Under the pieces are notes generated by a model. The model was not told the origin of the DNA. It saw only the letters and a program-made list of their open reading frames with translations, and did no database searches. Both the position numbers and the translations under genes were made by a program. Below, one piece after another: positions 50,871 through 60,723 of a stretch of 64,000 bases of DNA. Origin of the DNA: Tigriopus japonicus (Eukaryota; Arthropoda; Copepoda; Harpacticoida; Harpacticidae); the NCBI GenBank assembly GCA_010645155.1, contig CM021320.1, positions 2,832,535 through 2,896,534 of the forward strand, read 5' to 3'. Numbering within the stretch: the stretch's first letter is position 1; the number at the start of each line of letters is the position of its first letter.

Positions 50871-51400
50871 AATCTTGAATATGCCTCACCCATTTGGGCT
50901 CCAATGAATTCAGCAGGTTTGCAAAAGGTCGAGCAGGTCTTAAGATGTTTCACTAGGAACATCACAGGAATGAGAGAGCTCTCGTATTGGGAGAGGCTCA
51001 AGAAGTTAGGGCTGTACAGTACTCAGAGAAGGTATGAAAGGTATCTGTTACTGTATGTCTTCAAGAGCATTCATGGGCTCTGTCCTAACCCAGGGTTTGA
51101 GATCAGTTGTAGCGATCGTAGAGGTTTTAAGTGCGCCCTGAGAGCACCTCCAAATCCTAAGGAATCAAGGCTAGTTCGAACAATGAAGTGCCCCTCTCTT
51201 CTTTATCGGGCTCCTTCATTGTTCAATTTGTTGCCCATTAGTCTTCGTCGGGAATATGTAGGAGCTGATCCTCTAGCAGCATTTAAGGCAGGATTGGACA
51301 AATTTTTGAATACTATTCCTGACCAACCCACTATTCAAGGGTTGTACAGATGTGCCAACAGTAACTCATTGGTAGATCAAATTTCATATAAACGGTAATT
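50871..51400 (+). pseudogene. LINE fragment, copy 2 (C-terminal part of ORF2)
   Basis: An open frame of about 175 codons reads EYASPIWAPMNSAGLQKVE, FTRNITGMRELSYWERLKKL, YVFKSIHGLCPNPGFEI and RAPSLFNLLPISLR, ending in TAA. This is the tail after the reverse transcriptase domain of CR1/Jockey-like LINEs. It is the best preserved version of the tail in the window; the copy at 63.7 kb has lost part of it. It is 5'-truncated and cannot move by itself. It lies wholly inside the hAT-like element. Confidence 0.8.
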
Positions 51401-51471
51401 TTATAAACTAAATTAATCATTAACTCTCTTTACAGGGAATCCTATTCCTTGTAGCGGTATTAAAAAATCCG

Positions 51472-51494
51472 CCCCCCCCCCCCAAAAAAAAAAA
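51472..51494. repeat. Poly(C)/poly(A) homopolymer tract
   Basis: A run of about eleven C followed by about eleven A. Tract lengths in such runs are often unreliable in assemblies. Confidence 0.8.
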
Positions 51495-51674
51495 TCAAGT
51501 TTGCCGATTTTTCAAAATCTACGCCCTACCCAATATCAAACACATGAGCAATTTAATTTTCAAGGTGGATTTTGCATTTACACAATTTTGTTATCAGCTG
51601 CTTTCGGTTTCGGTTAAGCCCTCTTTCGTCCAAAACTTTCGGTTTCGGTTATGAGCCCTTTCGGTCCATCACTA

Positions 51675-51900
51675 ATCTTATCTAGATAGTTTTTGCGGGA
51701 AGCTATCTTAAACCATCTTTATCTAGATACTTTTTTCGGGAAAGTATCTTAACGTATCTTTATCAAGAGATTTTTTTGGCAAACTTTCTTGAAATATCTT
51801 TATCTAGATACATTTTTTGAGAAGTATCTTAAACTATCTTTATCTAGATACTTTGCGGAAAATACTATCTTATCTAGATACTTTTTCAAAGTATCTTGAA
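51675..51900. repeat. TATCTAGATAC tandem-like array
   Basis: Five or so imperfect units of roughly 40-45 bp, each with TTATCTAGATACTTTTT followed by GAAAGTATCTTAA. The core TATCTAGATA is a perfect palindrome. It continues the tract seen left of the hAT-like element. Confidence 0.7.
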
Positions 51901-51962
51901 CAGGCCTGGTGTCTTTGGGTATTTCGAAGCAAACCATTAAATACCTTATCAAAAAATGTTGT

Positions 51963-52115
51963 GATTAATAGGTTTCCAAGTATATAAATTTTTCCCTGGA
52001 CCTAAACTTATGTAAAACAATAAAAGTAAAGTTGTTCCCCATTGAATTTTGGGTCCAAAATATGCCAAGATGTCTTTGGGTATTTCGATGCAAACCTAAA
52101 AAGCCATTCGAAACA
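51963..52115. repeat. Inverted-repeat arm, left
   Basis: The reverse complement of this block matches 54,455-54,607 over about 150 bp, through CGAATGGCTTTTTAGGTTTG, AAATACCCAAAGA, GGGGAACAACTTTACTTTTA, TAAGTTTAGG and TTAATAGGTT. A third partial direct copy (GTCTTTGGGTATTTCGA) lies at 51,910-51,935. Confidence 0.75.
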
Positions 52116-52410
52116 CCGTGCCTCTGAATGCAGAAACAAGAGAATTTCCCTTGCGCTTCTTGGTTTGTTGGGCTTTTTTGAAGATTCACATTAAAATCAC
52201 TTCTTTTTCATAACCTTTTATCCTTACGCTCATATCTAATTCATATGTGTTGAATAAGGAGGGGGCATTTCAACTTCACCGCTAAGAACCGTATTTTCAC
52301 TTATGGACAACATTTGTTCTATTATATTTTGCAGGCTTTTACGATTCTCATTGAAATATTCAGGATTTACTAAGATTCAGTTTTTGGGTAGCCTAGGGTC
52401 CTTTTAATAG

Positions 52411-52635
52411 TCAGTCAGGAAGGGACAATGATATGTTGGACAAACCACGCTTTCTCTGAAGTCGCCTTAGCAAGATAATAATGAGCTTTTGCAGTTGCAA
52501 ATGTTCTCGAGGTGAAATCTGTAAATGACCATCATTTTCCTTTGCTACATCGTCCAATAATTTTTGAAGTTCCGGTGTGGATATCTTAGCAGCATTTTCC
52601 CTATTCAAAAAAACCCGAATCGCCTCACGCAATAC
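52411..52635 (-). CDS. Terminal exon, probably of the coiled-coil repeat gene
   Basis: Preceded on the minus strand by a strong acceptor (TTTTTCTTTCCAG), this exon reads VLREAIRVFLNRENAAKIS, then QKLLDDVAKENDGHLQIS, then LQKLIIILLRRLQRKRG, and ends ISLSLPD and a stop: 74 codons. The helix-forming, charged composition looks real. Its start in phase 0 matches the phase-0 donor that ends the exon at 59,107-58,403 on the same strand, 5.8 kb upstream, so I infer one gene with a combined length of 309 residues. No other candidate partner was seen. The exon lies between the two inverted-repeat arms at 52.0 and 54.5 kb, so a transposon-carried exon is the alternative. Confidence 0.5.
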   Translation of the reverse strand, partial: VLREAIRVFLNRENAAKISTPELQKLLDDVAKENDGHLQISPREHLQLQKLIIILLRRLQRKRGLSNISLSLPD

Positions 52636-53003
52636 CTGGAAAGAAAAACACTTCCTTCATTATTTTCTTAGAAAAAAAAAATACTTGGATCGACACGGAT
52701 CAGAAATCTTAATCAATGCATGTTCAAAAACTGAACCAGCATTTATTTTAGCTGGTTGAATCAATTTTGAGTTCCAAAGAAGATCTAGACCATTTTAAAG
52801 TGTAGACGCAATGCCGTATTTGAAATCGAATTCTGTTAATTACCGAAGGTAACCAGTTCCGGGTTCCAGTTCAATTTAACAACATTATAAACATGTTTAA
52901 AAACAAATAATTCAAAATTACCATTCACCCAAGCTTAAGGTAATTTGATGCTTGTCTGTATCAGAAATATTTTTGGAATCTATTTTGACCTAGTACAAAT
53001 TCG

Positions 53004-53249
53004 GTGGAGCAATGTTCACATCATGTATTCAGAGTACGTGATGTACTCCGGGATACGTTTCACCAAGAAGCACTAGAATCATGGAGTGGGAATCGAACGT
53101 CGGAGACAAAAGTTATGTTCACTGAAAAAAGTGATGTTGGCTTTTTGAATGTTAAAGATAGAGCAACGATAATGAAAGACCTTTATGCCTTGGTTATTGG
53201 CAAAAGCCGTTTTTCATTTCGGGGCCGACCAGCGAAAAATCTGATTTAA
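53004..53249 (+). CDS. ORF of unknown nature, possible exon fragment
   Basis: An open frame of about 81 codons without a near-cognate ATG at its start (it opens at GTG). It includes VRDVLRDTFHQEALESW, KVMFTEKSDVGFLNVKD and ALVIGKSRFSFRGRPAK, and ends in TAA. The composition is protein-like, but I recognise no family and see no firm splice sites. It lies on the opposite strand to the flanking coiled-coil exons and inside the 2.6-kb interval bounded by inverted repeats, so it may be mobile-element cargo. Confidence 0.2.
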   Translation: MEQCSHHVFRVRDVLRDTFHQEALESWSGNRTSETKVMFTEKSDVGFLNVKDRATIMKDLYALVIGKSRFSFRGRPAKNLI

Positions 53250-54454
53250 CCCATTGTTTGGCCCGTAATTCAAAGCTCATAAGCTAAATTTCAACCACAT
53301 CAAATGAACTTATTGTCAGTGAGAGTAGAGTAGTTAGAATCAAAGAGTAAACTAAGTCAAGGTTTTAGTCGGTACCAGCACGTTATTGGAGACCAAGACT
53401 AACCAAAAGTTGCTATTTTTTTGCTTCAACAGGAAGAGCCATAGTTTGGAGTCGATTGTCCTGAAAATCCTACGTATTTGTAAGAAGAATGACCATTTTT
53501 AAACAAGCCTCATTTTGTTGAGGTAGAAAATCTGGCAACTTCGAAACTTGTAAAAAGGAGCCAAAAATACTTAAAATTCTCAGAAAAAGAGCTAAAAATG
53601 GCCAAATATTTCAAAAGGAGCTAAAAGAGCCAAAAGAGCTAAATGCTCAAATTTGGAGCCAAAGTTTCCAAAATATGAGGAAAAAGAGCTAAGTTTGGCT
53701 CTAAGAGCAAAAATTGGTCAGGCTGAATGTGATAGCAGCTGTTTTTTTTGGCGTCAATTATGACTTGACGTGACCAAAAATGGCCCACGAAAAGGGCCAA
53801 AAAAAATTAAAATTGGACCAAAAAGGGGCAAAAACTGTACAGAAAATTTACGATTTAATTAAATTTTTCTACTCACTCTAGTGATCATGGAAAAAGCTGT
53901 GTCACGTTTTGAGTAAGATAAGGCTGGAATACATGGCTGGAGTAGGATGAAAGTCAGAAAAGAAAAAAGATGTAAGGAACAGTTTTAAAATGTCCTTACC
54001 AACAAACCTTTTAACAATTGTAAAAATCATTTCATCAAATTATGCCAATGGCACATAGTTAATGCAGGGAAACATGTTGTTTGGTTCACTGAAAAACATT
54101 GAATTTAGCTTTAAAGTAGAGGACAATGCAAAACATGAAAACCCTAACTAAGCAAGTTATTGAAATGGAACATATAGATCTCTTTCAAGTTAAGTATACC
54201 TAAGTCAAACAATGTTAATGCCTGACGTTTCAATCTTTTTCCATAAATGGGTAAAAAATAGTTTCAAACTTTTGAAAACCCTTGGAAGGCTAAATGCACA
54301 GACTCAACACTGATTGAAAAGAGAAAATTTCGGTGTTAGCACTTAGTTTAGGTCTGAAAAAGTTGCTAAGCCTCCTAACTAACAAAACCTATCATGAAAA
54401 GGTTGCGTTAGCACCAGCCGTACAGAAGTTCTGTGAGAAGGTCTATGATCAGCA

Positions 54455-54607
54455 ACGGTGTTCCGAATGGCTTTTTAGGTTTGAATCAAAATACCCAAAG
54501 AAATCATGGCACTCTTTGGACCCAAAACTTTATGGGGAACAACTTTACTTTTATTGTATTATATAAGTTTAGGCCCAGGATAAAAGTTATATACCTAAGA
54601 ACCTATT
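54455..54607. repeat. Inverted-repeat arm, right
   Basis: The partner of 51,963-52,115 in opposite orientation. The outer ends read TTAATAGGTT in both. A 77-codon frame ending at 54,566 overlaps it and is not supported as a gene. Confidence 0.75.
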
Positions 54608-54779
54608 AATTATACCATTTTTCAATAACCTATTCAACGCATATTTAGAAACCATTTAGTTACTTTATGAATCCTAATTGAATAAAAGTTCATACATCAA
54701 CAGCTGAGTTATTTGACTTTGAATGGTACATTTTTGACCCTCAAAAAGACGAAAAACGCTACAGTTATATGAAAAAAAA

Positions 54780-55530
54780 AACAAATTCCCAAAGATTTCA
54801 TATAACTTTTCAATATTGCAAAAATAAATGATTTTTTTGGGTTTTGGAGCTTATGTCAAAATAGCTCAGAATAATATAAAACATCAGTTAAAAGGCACTT
54901 AAAAAGATTTTTGGAAAACATATTTCAAAACTATGTAGAGTACGCTATGATGTGCGATGGTTGACATAAGCTCCAAAACCCCCAAAAATCTTTTATTTTT
55001 CAATCAAGATTTCATATAGCTTTTCAACATTGCAAAGATAAATGAAATCAATGAAGGTTATGTCAAAATAATAAAAATATCACTTAAAAGGCACTTAAAA
55101 TACATTGTGCGATAAAAAATCTTTCCAGTATCAAAGACACTCAAAGTTGGGTAATACTTAAAAGTTTTGAAAAAAACCGGTTAATGTTTCAAGTTTCGAT
55201 TTTGGTCCATTTTGAAGATGGTCCTTCTAAAAATCGTAAATTTAAATATGAATCTGTTAGACATATTTATTTGTAATTTTGGCAGAACGCACATCATAGC
55301 GTACTCTAAATAGTTTTGAAATATGTTTTCCAAAAATCTTTTTAAGTGCCTTTTAAGTGATGTTTTATATTATTCTGAGCTATTTTGACATAAGCTCCAA
55401 CCCCCCCCCCAAAAAAATCATTTATTTTTCAATCAAGATTTCATTTAGCTTTTCAACATTGCAAAGAGAAATGAAATCAATGAACGTTATGTCAAAATAG
55501 CTCAAAATAAAAAAAATATCACAAGCCAAT
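54780..55530. repeat. Compound inverted and direct repeat
   Basis: The left arm (about 54,821-54,956) and right arm (about 55,288-55,429) are inverted copies: GGAGCTTATGTCAAAATAGC, GGCACTTAAAAAGATTTTTG, and GTACGCTATGATGTGCG at the inner edge. A second block with GATTTCATATAGCTTTTCAA and CATTGCAAAGATAAATGAAA occurs at about 54,793, 55,007 and 55,437 in the same orientation. There is no coding capacity. A non-autonomous foldback element that has duplicated internally would explain it. Confidence 0.75.
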
Positions 55531-57094
55531 GTTGTAACTGATTTGGGTCAGAATGTACACTCCTAAATAGTGCGACAAATCATTGACTTGAAGCATAGGC
55601 ATGCCATTATTTTTGTCAAATTGCAAGTACTCCACGCCCAGTTTTGATCATTTTTTGCAGGAGTTGGCATTTGATGTTACTAATACTGTGTGAAACATAT
55701 CTCATGTCTCATAAAATCCAGCTTTTTGGCCTTCTGATACTTACAAGTCAAGGAGATGCATAGTGTTGGGTGCGACTGGACATATTAGCATCAAGTAGTT
55801 GCTAGCCAGCTGTATGCACACACCTACATTTATAATTTCAATTTTTCTGATCACGATGAACAAGAGAGTCACTTCTCATAGAGAGAGCTCTTCTGCAGGG
55901 TGTGTCTTATGAAAATGAATGAAGTAGATGAAAATGCCCTAAAATATACCAATGGAACTATTTTTGCATAATGATACTCTTTCTAGCTCTCTACTCTCCA
56001 CCGGTGCCTTTTTGTCAATATAGCTGTCAGTATTGGAATAAAGGTACTAAGATTGGCTTTTATAACCAACTGTCTAGGGTTGAAGATTAATGGCGAAAAA
56101 ACAGAGCCTACAAAGACCTACATATACCATATGAAAACATTCAGACTGACTTATACCATGGCTGGAAACCTTAAAATAGCAAATGAAATGGCATGAACTT
56201 GCATGCTTAGAATTTGAGAGGAAAGCAATACTGATGCCATTTGTATTTGTCCATTTTTTATGGCTCTTTGAGATTAAATCTTTGATTTAATTTGTGAAGC
56301 TAATACAAAAATGGCAGAAAACTGTATTTAGCAACTTGAAATCTGCAGCTTACAATTTTCTCTCTCTTGGAAGCTATTGAAATTGGAAAATGGATAAGAA
56401 TTGAGCTTCCAAGAAGAATGATCAATATCAAAAAAATCTTGCCCCCAAAAGACACATTTTGGAAGTGGGAGAGGATTAAAAGAAGCAAAAGCTTGTTTTT
56501 CATTAAGTGAATTTCATTGACAAGGTGTTTCTCAGAAATATAAATTTTGCCTTAAGTAAATTTTTTAGTCCAGGTTTCAAGTGGAACACCCTGTAGATGA
56601 CCTTGTTCATGATGGCAGTGAAGTTAGCTCGGCTCGTCCCTCAAAAATTACCCCGCACCCCTCTGTTTTTAGGGGTCAATGATTGACCACAAAACGTTGA
56701 TACTTTTTGACTTCAATGCGATGGTCTTCAGCTGTACGTCATTTTTGCATAAAATATCTGACAAAATAGGTTTGAGAATGGATGCATTTTTGATTATGAT
56801 GTCCTCTTCATATAAGTTGTGTAGAAAATGTGAAGGATGTCATATGGAATCTTTGAGATATTGTTAAGGAACTTAACAAGAACACTTTCCAAACTTTCAA
56901 AAAAGTAGTCAATGATTCGTGCGTCTCTTCATCAGACGTTTGTTTTATGACACGTTCGCTTCCGTTTTTTTTTTTGAAGAGAGTTGGTCGCACAGAGCTT
57001 TTCAGAAACAGGGATGGCAAATTTTAGCTTTGGATGAATTTGTCATTTCTTGCCATTTGACAGATTTTTGTTCCTTTTTTCTCCTACGCAATCT

Positions 57095-58260
57095 TTTGAA
57101 TCCTGGATCAGGGCAAATTTCCCTCCTCATTATAGATGGCGCATGTTTAAGGCACAGATATGTTTTCCCTTGTAATTATAAGCACATTTCCCTGGCCTGC
57201 AGTTTGCAATTTTTTTTGAGAAGATCATGAAGTTGCAGCTTGTAGATTATTTGGAAGTCTATGATATCATTTCCCTAGAACACCACAGATTTCGAGCACA
57301 TTTTAGTACAATCATCCAATTGATTGACTATTTAGGACATGTCTTTGGCATTTGGCAGGCTTGGAGTCATTAGCAAATTGATATAGTTTATCTTGACTTT
57401 ACCAACGCCTCTGATAATGTGCATTATTCGTGATCTTGTTTCATCTACTCAAACAGTGGGAGGCAGGGCAAGGTCCAGACTAGGATTGAAAGCTTCATTA
57501 GTGAAAGGAAGCAGATCCTAAGGCTGAAGGATCATTGAGTGGCATTCCACAAAGTTCAATTTTAGGTCTGCTCTTTTTCATCATTTTCATTGCTCCCCCT
57601 AATAAGCTTGGTACAAAAGCCAGTATTTCATCTTATGTTATGATCCAAAATTAGTTTGAGGAAGGAAGAGTCAGGACTCAAAAAGTTTAGTTGATAATTT
57701 GGAGAAGGTCTACAAATTTCTGCATGAAGTTTGCCACTTTCTGAGAACATTTTTGCCTGTTGGCAGAAGCACAGCATACATCCATTTGCCATCACTGATA
57801 AGAAGTCATGAACTGAAGACGATCATTTTTGATCCCAAAATGTCTAGCATTTCGTCAGCCAATTATATTAATGATTGTTGATGACTTCCATATGTCTCTA
57901 TCCTAATCAAATCTGTACTCATTTTGATAATAGGTTTAACACAAGTGTGATTAATCACTCTTTAACTGAACCACTCGCACTTTTTCCAAGCTAAGACAGG
58001 CGGAAAAAACTGGGAGGAAGGCCCCAGCGCAACATTTAAAAAAGTGGCTACAAAGCTGGATTACACTGGTCCATTTGTTTGTTACCCATCAGTCTACGTC
58101 GAAAAATTATGTAGCTAAGCTTTGTAGGAGCTTTTTTTTAAAAAAAGATCTTTTAGTAATTTCCTCCTGAACCCGGAATGGGTTCAGGAGGAGGACAACA
58201 ACAGGAGAACAATTCAAGGACTGTCCAGATCTGCCATCAGTAACTCCTTGGTAGATTAAA
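57095..58260 (+). pseudogene. LINE relic, copy 3, heavily decayed
   Basis: The nucleotide sequence parallels copy 4 (60.7-63.8 kb) from CAAATTTCCCTCCTC through the reverse transcriptase region (IVYLDFTNASDNVHYS matches VVYLDLAKAFDKVDHG; the QFSILG-like segment after GGCATTCCACAAAG) to the tail (CATCAGTCTACGTCG, GCCATCAGTAACTCCTTGGT). Many stops and frameshifts make it dead. Part of the tail is missing, and a perfect hairpin replaces sequence at 58,163-58,191. Confidence 0.75.
58163..58191. repeat. Perfect 12-bp hairpin
   Basis: CCTCCTGAACCC, a GGAAT loop, then GGGTTCAGGAGG. No mismatch in the stem. The corresponding part of the other LINE copies has no such structure. Confidence 0.9.
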
Positions 58261-58402
58261 ACTAAAATACATGTTAATTTTAAAGGATGGGTAATTTAAC
58301 GGAAGGATGTAAGGATTTTTCTTCAGGAACCTAGAACCGAACATTGATGTATCTATTGGAATTACAAAAACTTTCATCTTCCTGAAATTAAAGTGACCTT
58401 AC

Positions 58403-59107
58403 CTTTCCATTCTCAATTTCCCTGTCTAGGGAAGCAATTAGGGTGGCTTTTTCTCGGTCAAATGCAATGCTAATCTCTCGTTCCCGATTCTGGCACGCTT
58501 TCTCCCGATCCTCGACCATCTTGGCTTGAGCCTCAATCATCTCGGTTCTGTCCTCCACCATTCTCTCCCGATGCTGGATCTCTCGTTCCCGATTCTGGCA
58601 CGCTTTCTCCCGATCCTCGACCATCTTGGCTTGAGCCTCAATCATCTCGGTTCTGTCCTCCACCATTCTCTCCCGATGCTGAATCTCTCCTTCCCGATTC
58701 TGGCACGCTTTCTCCCGATCCTCTAAGACCATCTTGGCTTGAGACTCAATCATCTTGGTTCTGTCCTTCCCCATTAGTTCCCAATTCTGGCACGCTTTCT
58801 CCCGATCCTCAATCATCTTGGTTCTGTCCTCCAACATTCTCTCCCGATGCTGGATCTCTCGTTCCCGATTCTGGCACGCTTTCTCCCGATGCTCTAAGAC
58901 CTTGGCTTGGTTTTGAAGCGCCTTTTTCGAATTCTTTGCCGCCTTAGGCTCCCGTTGTTGAATTGAGTACAAAGTCTTTCTCTCCCATTTTAGGGTCGTG
59001 CTCAGAGTGTCTATGAGCAATTTTTGAGTTCTTTTTGCCTCAGAGACCTTTTCATTTATCACATCTTGCCATTCCGACACTGAACGCCGACTGGGACACT
59101 TTGGCAT
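58403..59107 (-). CDS. Coiled-coil protein with 35-residue repeats, first exon
   Basis: The exon reads MPKCPSRRSVSEWQDVINEK, then about 50 residues of predicted helix, then five occurrences of REKACQN within a 35-residue repeat whose consensus includes REREIQHRERM, EDRTEMIEAQAKM and VED. It ends EIENGK with a clean phase-0 splice donor (AAG/GTAAGG). Reading past the donor gives a stop within five codons. The repeat is highly charged and heptad-compatible, so a long rigid coiled coil is likely. The ATG at 59,107 follows AAAT; the frame extends 20 codons further upstream with another ATG at 59,167, less likely. Family not recognised; a cytoskeletal role is only a guess from composition. The next exon is probably 52,635-52,411. 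Confidence 0.65.
58470..58900. repeat. 105-bp intragenic tandem repeat
   Basis: A 105-bp unit (35 codons) is repeated about four times. The two copies nearest the 3' end of the exon are almost identical in DNA, and the earlier copies are more diverged and partly shortened. This indicates recent in-frame expansion within the coding exon. Confidence 0.9.
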
Positions 59108-59167
59108 ATTTGTGAGGATTTCTTCGTGAAAATAGAGTTCAAAATAACAGAAATCAAGAATCTCCAA

Positions 59168-59848
59168 TGGATGTCGCCGCTCACCTTAAAAAGTCAAACG
59201 AACCCACGCAACTGCAGGGTGACCACAGGTGTTTCTGATTGGATTCGGACAGAATCTGAAATAAATTAGGACAGAATCGGACGGATTTGAAAATCTACTT
59301 GAAGCTGTAAATTTTGTATTGCAAGGTAGTTTTGGTAAGGACATGTTATGACTAGGGAGCAGAAAAACAATTTTTAACTAAAATTTTGATTCAAACTCAT
59401 TTGCGAGCATTTTTTTACATATCAATGATATAATCTTTCGCGCTCTTTTAACTTTTTTGCTTATTTTTCTGCAAGTGTGCATTTTTTACGAATATTTTGC
59501 TCTTTTCTAACTTTTTTACTTTTCCACTTTGTTATGCAGTTTTTGCAAATACTTGCAATTTTCTTCTCACCAAGAAATTTGAGCTTCTAATGTGTGATTT
59601 CTTTCTTGACATTTTCTATTTCTTTCAAAAACGCAAGTCTCTGGGAATTTGATGAGTTGGGAGCTTAGTGATCTTTATTTAGGGCGATTTACAGAGTCAG
59701 CCATAAACGCGATTCCGCTTTGAAGGTCTCTAGCTCTCTTATTAGTGATCTGATAAAGTCTAGTAAACACCATCGGAAAGGGGAAAAATTCTGCCATTTT
59801 CAAAAATGGTACATTTTTATAATTAGTAGGATATTAAGGTATTTTTTA
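59168..59848. other. Intergenic, AT-rich
   Basis: Upstream flank of the coiled-coil repeat gene. It contains TTTTGC-rich low-complexity sequence around 59,390-59,540 and no supported gene. Confidence 0.35.
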
Positions 59849-60199
59849 TTATAAAACCACATGAAGTGCTCTCCGTTTGTGGCCAAGACCTAGGCGAATC
59901 CGTCCTTGACTGTTGCACACATTTGACTGACCTTGGAGGCCTCCAAGACGGTTCCCCAGGTTTTTTTCGATTATGGCCTTTAGGACTTGGATGTTGGGGT
60001 GTCTCCTGGAATTGGTCACGCCCTCTACCGCCGACCACACATAAAAGTCCACGGGATTTAAAAAGTTGGGGCCGGGGGACGAGAGTAGCCACAATTCTTT
60101 GGGACAGAAGGCCTCCGGCCCTCAGTTTTCGGAGAGATAATCCTGAACTAGAGCACTAGAGACTGCATGTGCAGTATGGCAGAGTGCCCTGCTTGCATC
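59849..60199 (-). pseudogene. Tc1/mariner-family transposase relic
   Basis: The minus strand reads CHTAHAV, a stop, then CPKELWLLSSPGPNFLNPVD, FYVWSAVEGVTNSRRHPNIQ and LKAIIEKNL. These match the last third of Tc1/mariner transposases: the D(G/S).P.HTA..V block, the W...SPDLNP.D..VW block carrying the last catalytic residue, and the following helical tail. There is at least one stop and no N-terminal DNA-binding part. It is clearly a different lineage from the mariner relic at 46.5 kb, whose equivalent block has the LCPRIK-type sequence. Confidence 0.75.
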
Positions 60200-60242
60200 A
60201 GGACCACCTTCCTCCTCCACTTGGGCCCATATTCTGAGGTGT

Positions 60243-60723
60243 AACGGGCAAAAAGTGTAAAAAGGTTTTTGGTAACATAAACACATTTATTTGTCTTTTT
60301 GCACTTTTCGCCTTTATTTGTACAATTTTTTTACGTATTCGGCTTAAAATGAACAAATTGTGGAGAGTTTGCTATTTCTTCTTTGAAAATGTTTACTTTA
60401 GGAAATTTTTTTTTCAAATTTGAAAACTAAACCTGATTTTACGGCTCCTAGCGTAGGCTAGCATAGTATTGATTACTACTACTTCAATATCTTAATTTTG
60501 CTCTTCAAGATTGAAAAATAACAAGCAGAGACAAGAAAGTATCTGAAGCTTTTTGTTTCAGAAATTTCAAGTTTTTTGCGAATTTTTGAAACTTTATTTG
60601 CGCTTTTTTGGTTTTTATTTGCGCTTTTGACCTTTTTCTGCATTTTATTTTACGATTTTGGGCTGATTTTTTTGCAACTTTTGGTAACCAAAAGCTTCTT
60701 GTGATTTGCACTTTTTGCCCGTC
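60243..60723. mobile_element. Short element with ACGGGCAAAAAGTG inverted ends
   Basis: ACGGGCAAAAAGTG at 60,244-60,257 recurs inverted at 60,709-60,722. The interior is AT-rich with sub-repeats such as TTTATTTGCGCTTTT, similar in reverse complement to the AAATGGCAAATAAA motif of the hAT-like element at 45.4 kb. No target duplication is evident, and the left end may be shortened. Confidence 0.5.

Larger units (their letters stand above)
50719..51674. mobile_element. hAT-like element, 956 bp, enclosing a LINE fragment
   Basis: The left end is TAGTGATGGACCGAAAG and the right end is its inverted form (CTTTCGGTCCATCACTA). Both arms continue with repeated CCGAAACCGAAA motifs. The flanks are perfect 8-bp duplications, ATCTTATC at 50,711-50,718 and 51,675-51,682, the expected signature of hAT transposition. 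No transposase is present. The interior is largely a LINE fragment (about 50,871-51,400), which either inserted into the element or was captured by it. Confidence 0.85.
52636..58402. other. Repeat-filled region, possible 5.8-kb intron
   Basis: It separates the two minus-strand exons of the putative coiled-coil repeat gene. It holds low-complexity GAGCTAAAA-type sequence (53.5-53.8 kb), a long inverted repeat (54.8-55.4 kb), a LINE relic (57.1-58.3 kb) and AT-rich filler. If it is an intron, it is some 70 times longer than every other intron in the window. Confidence 0.4.

Noticed and set aside
58526..58726. Plus-strand frame with Leu/Pro-rich repeats
   Set aside because: It is the antisense translation of the 105-bp repeat. 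The minus strand has the start, splice donor and coherent protein.
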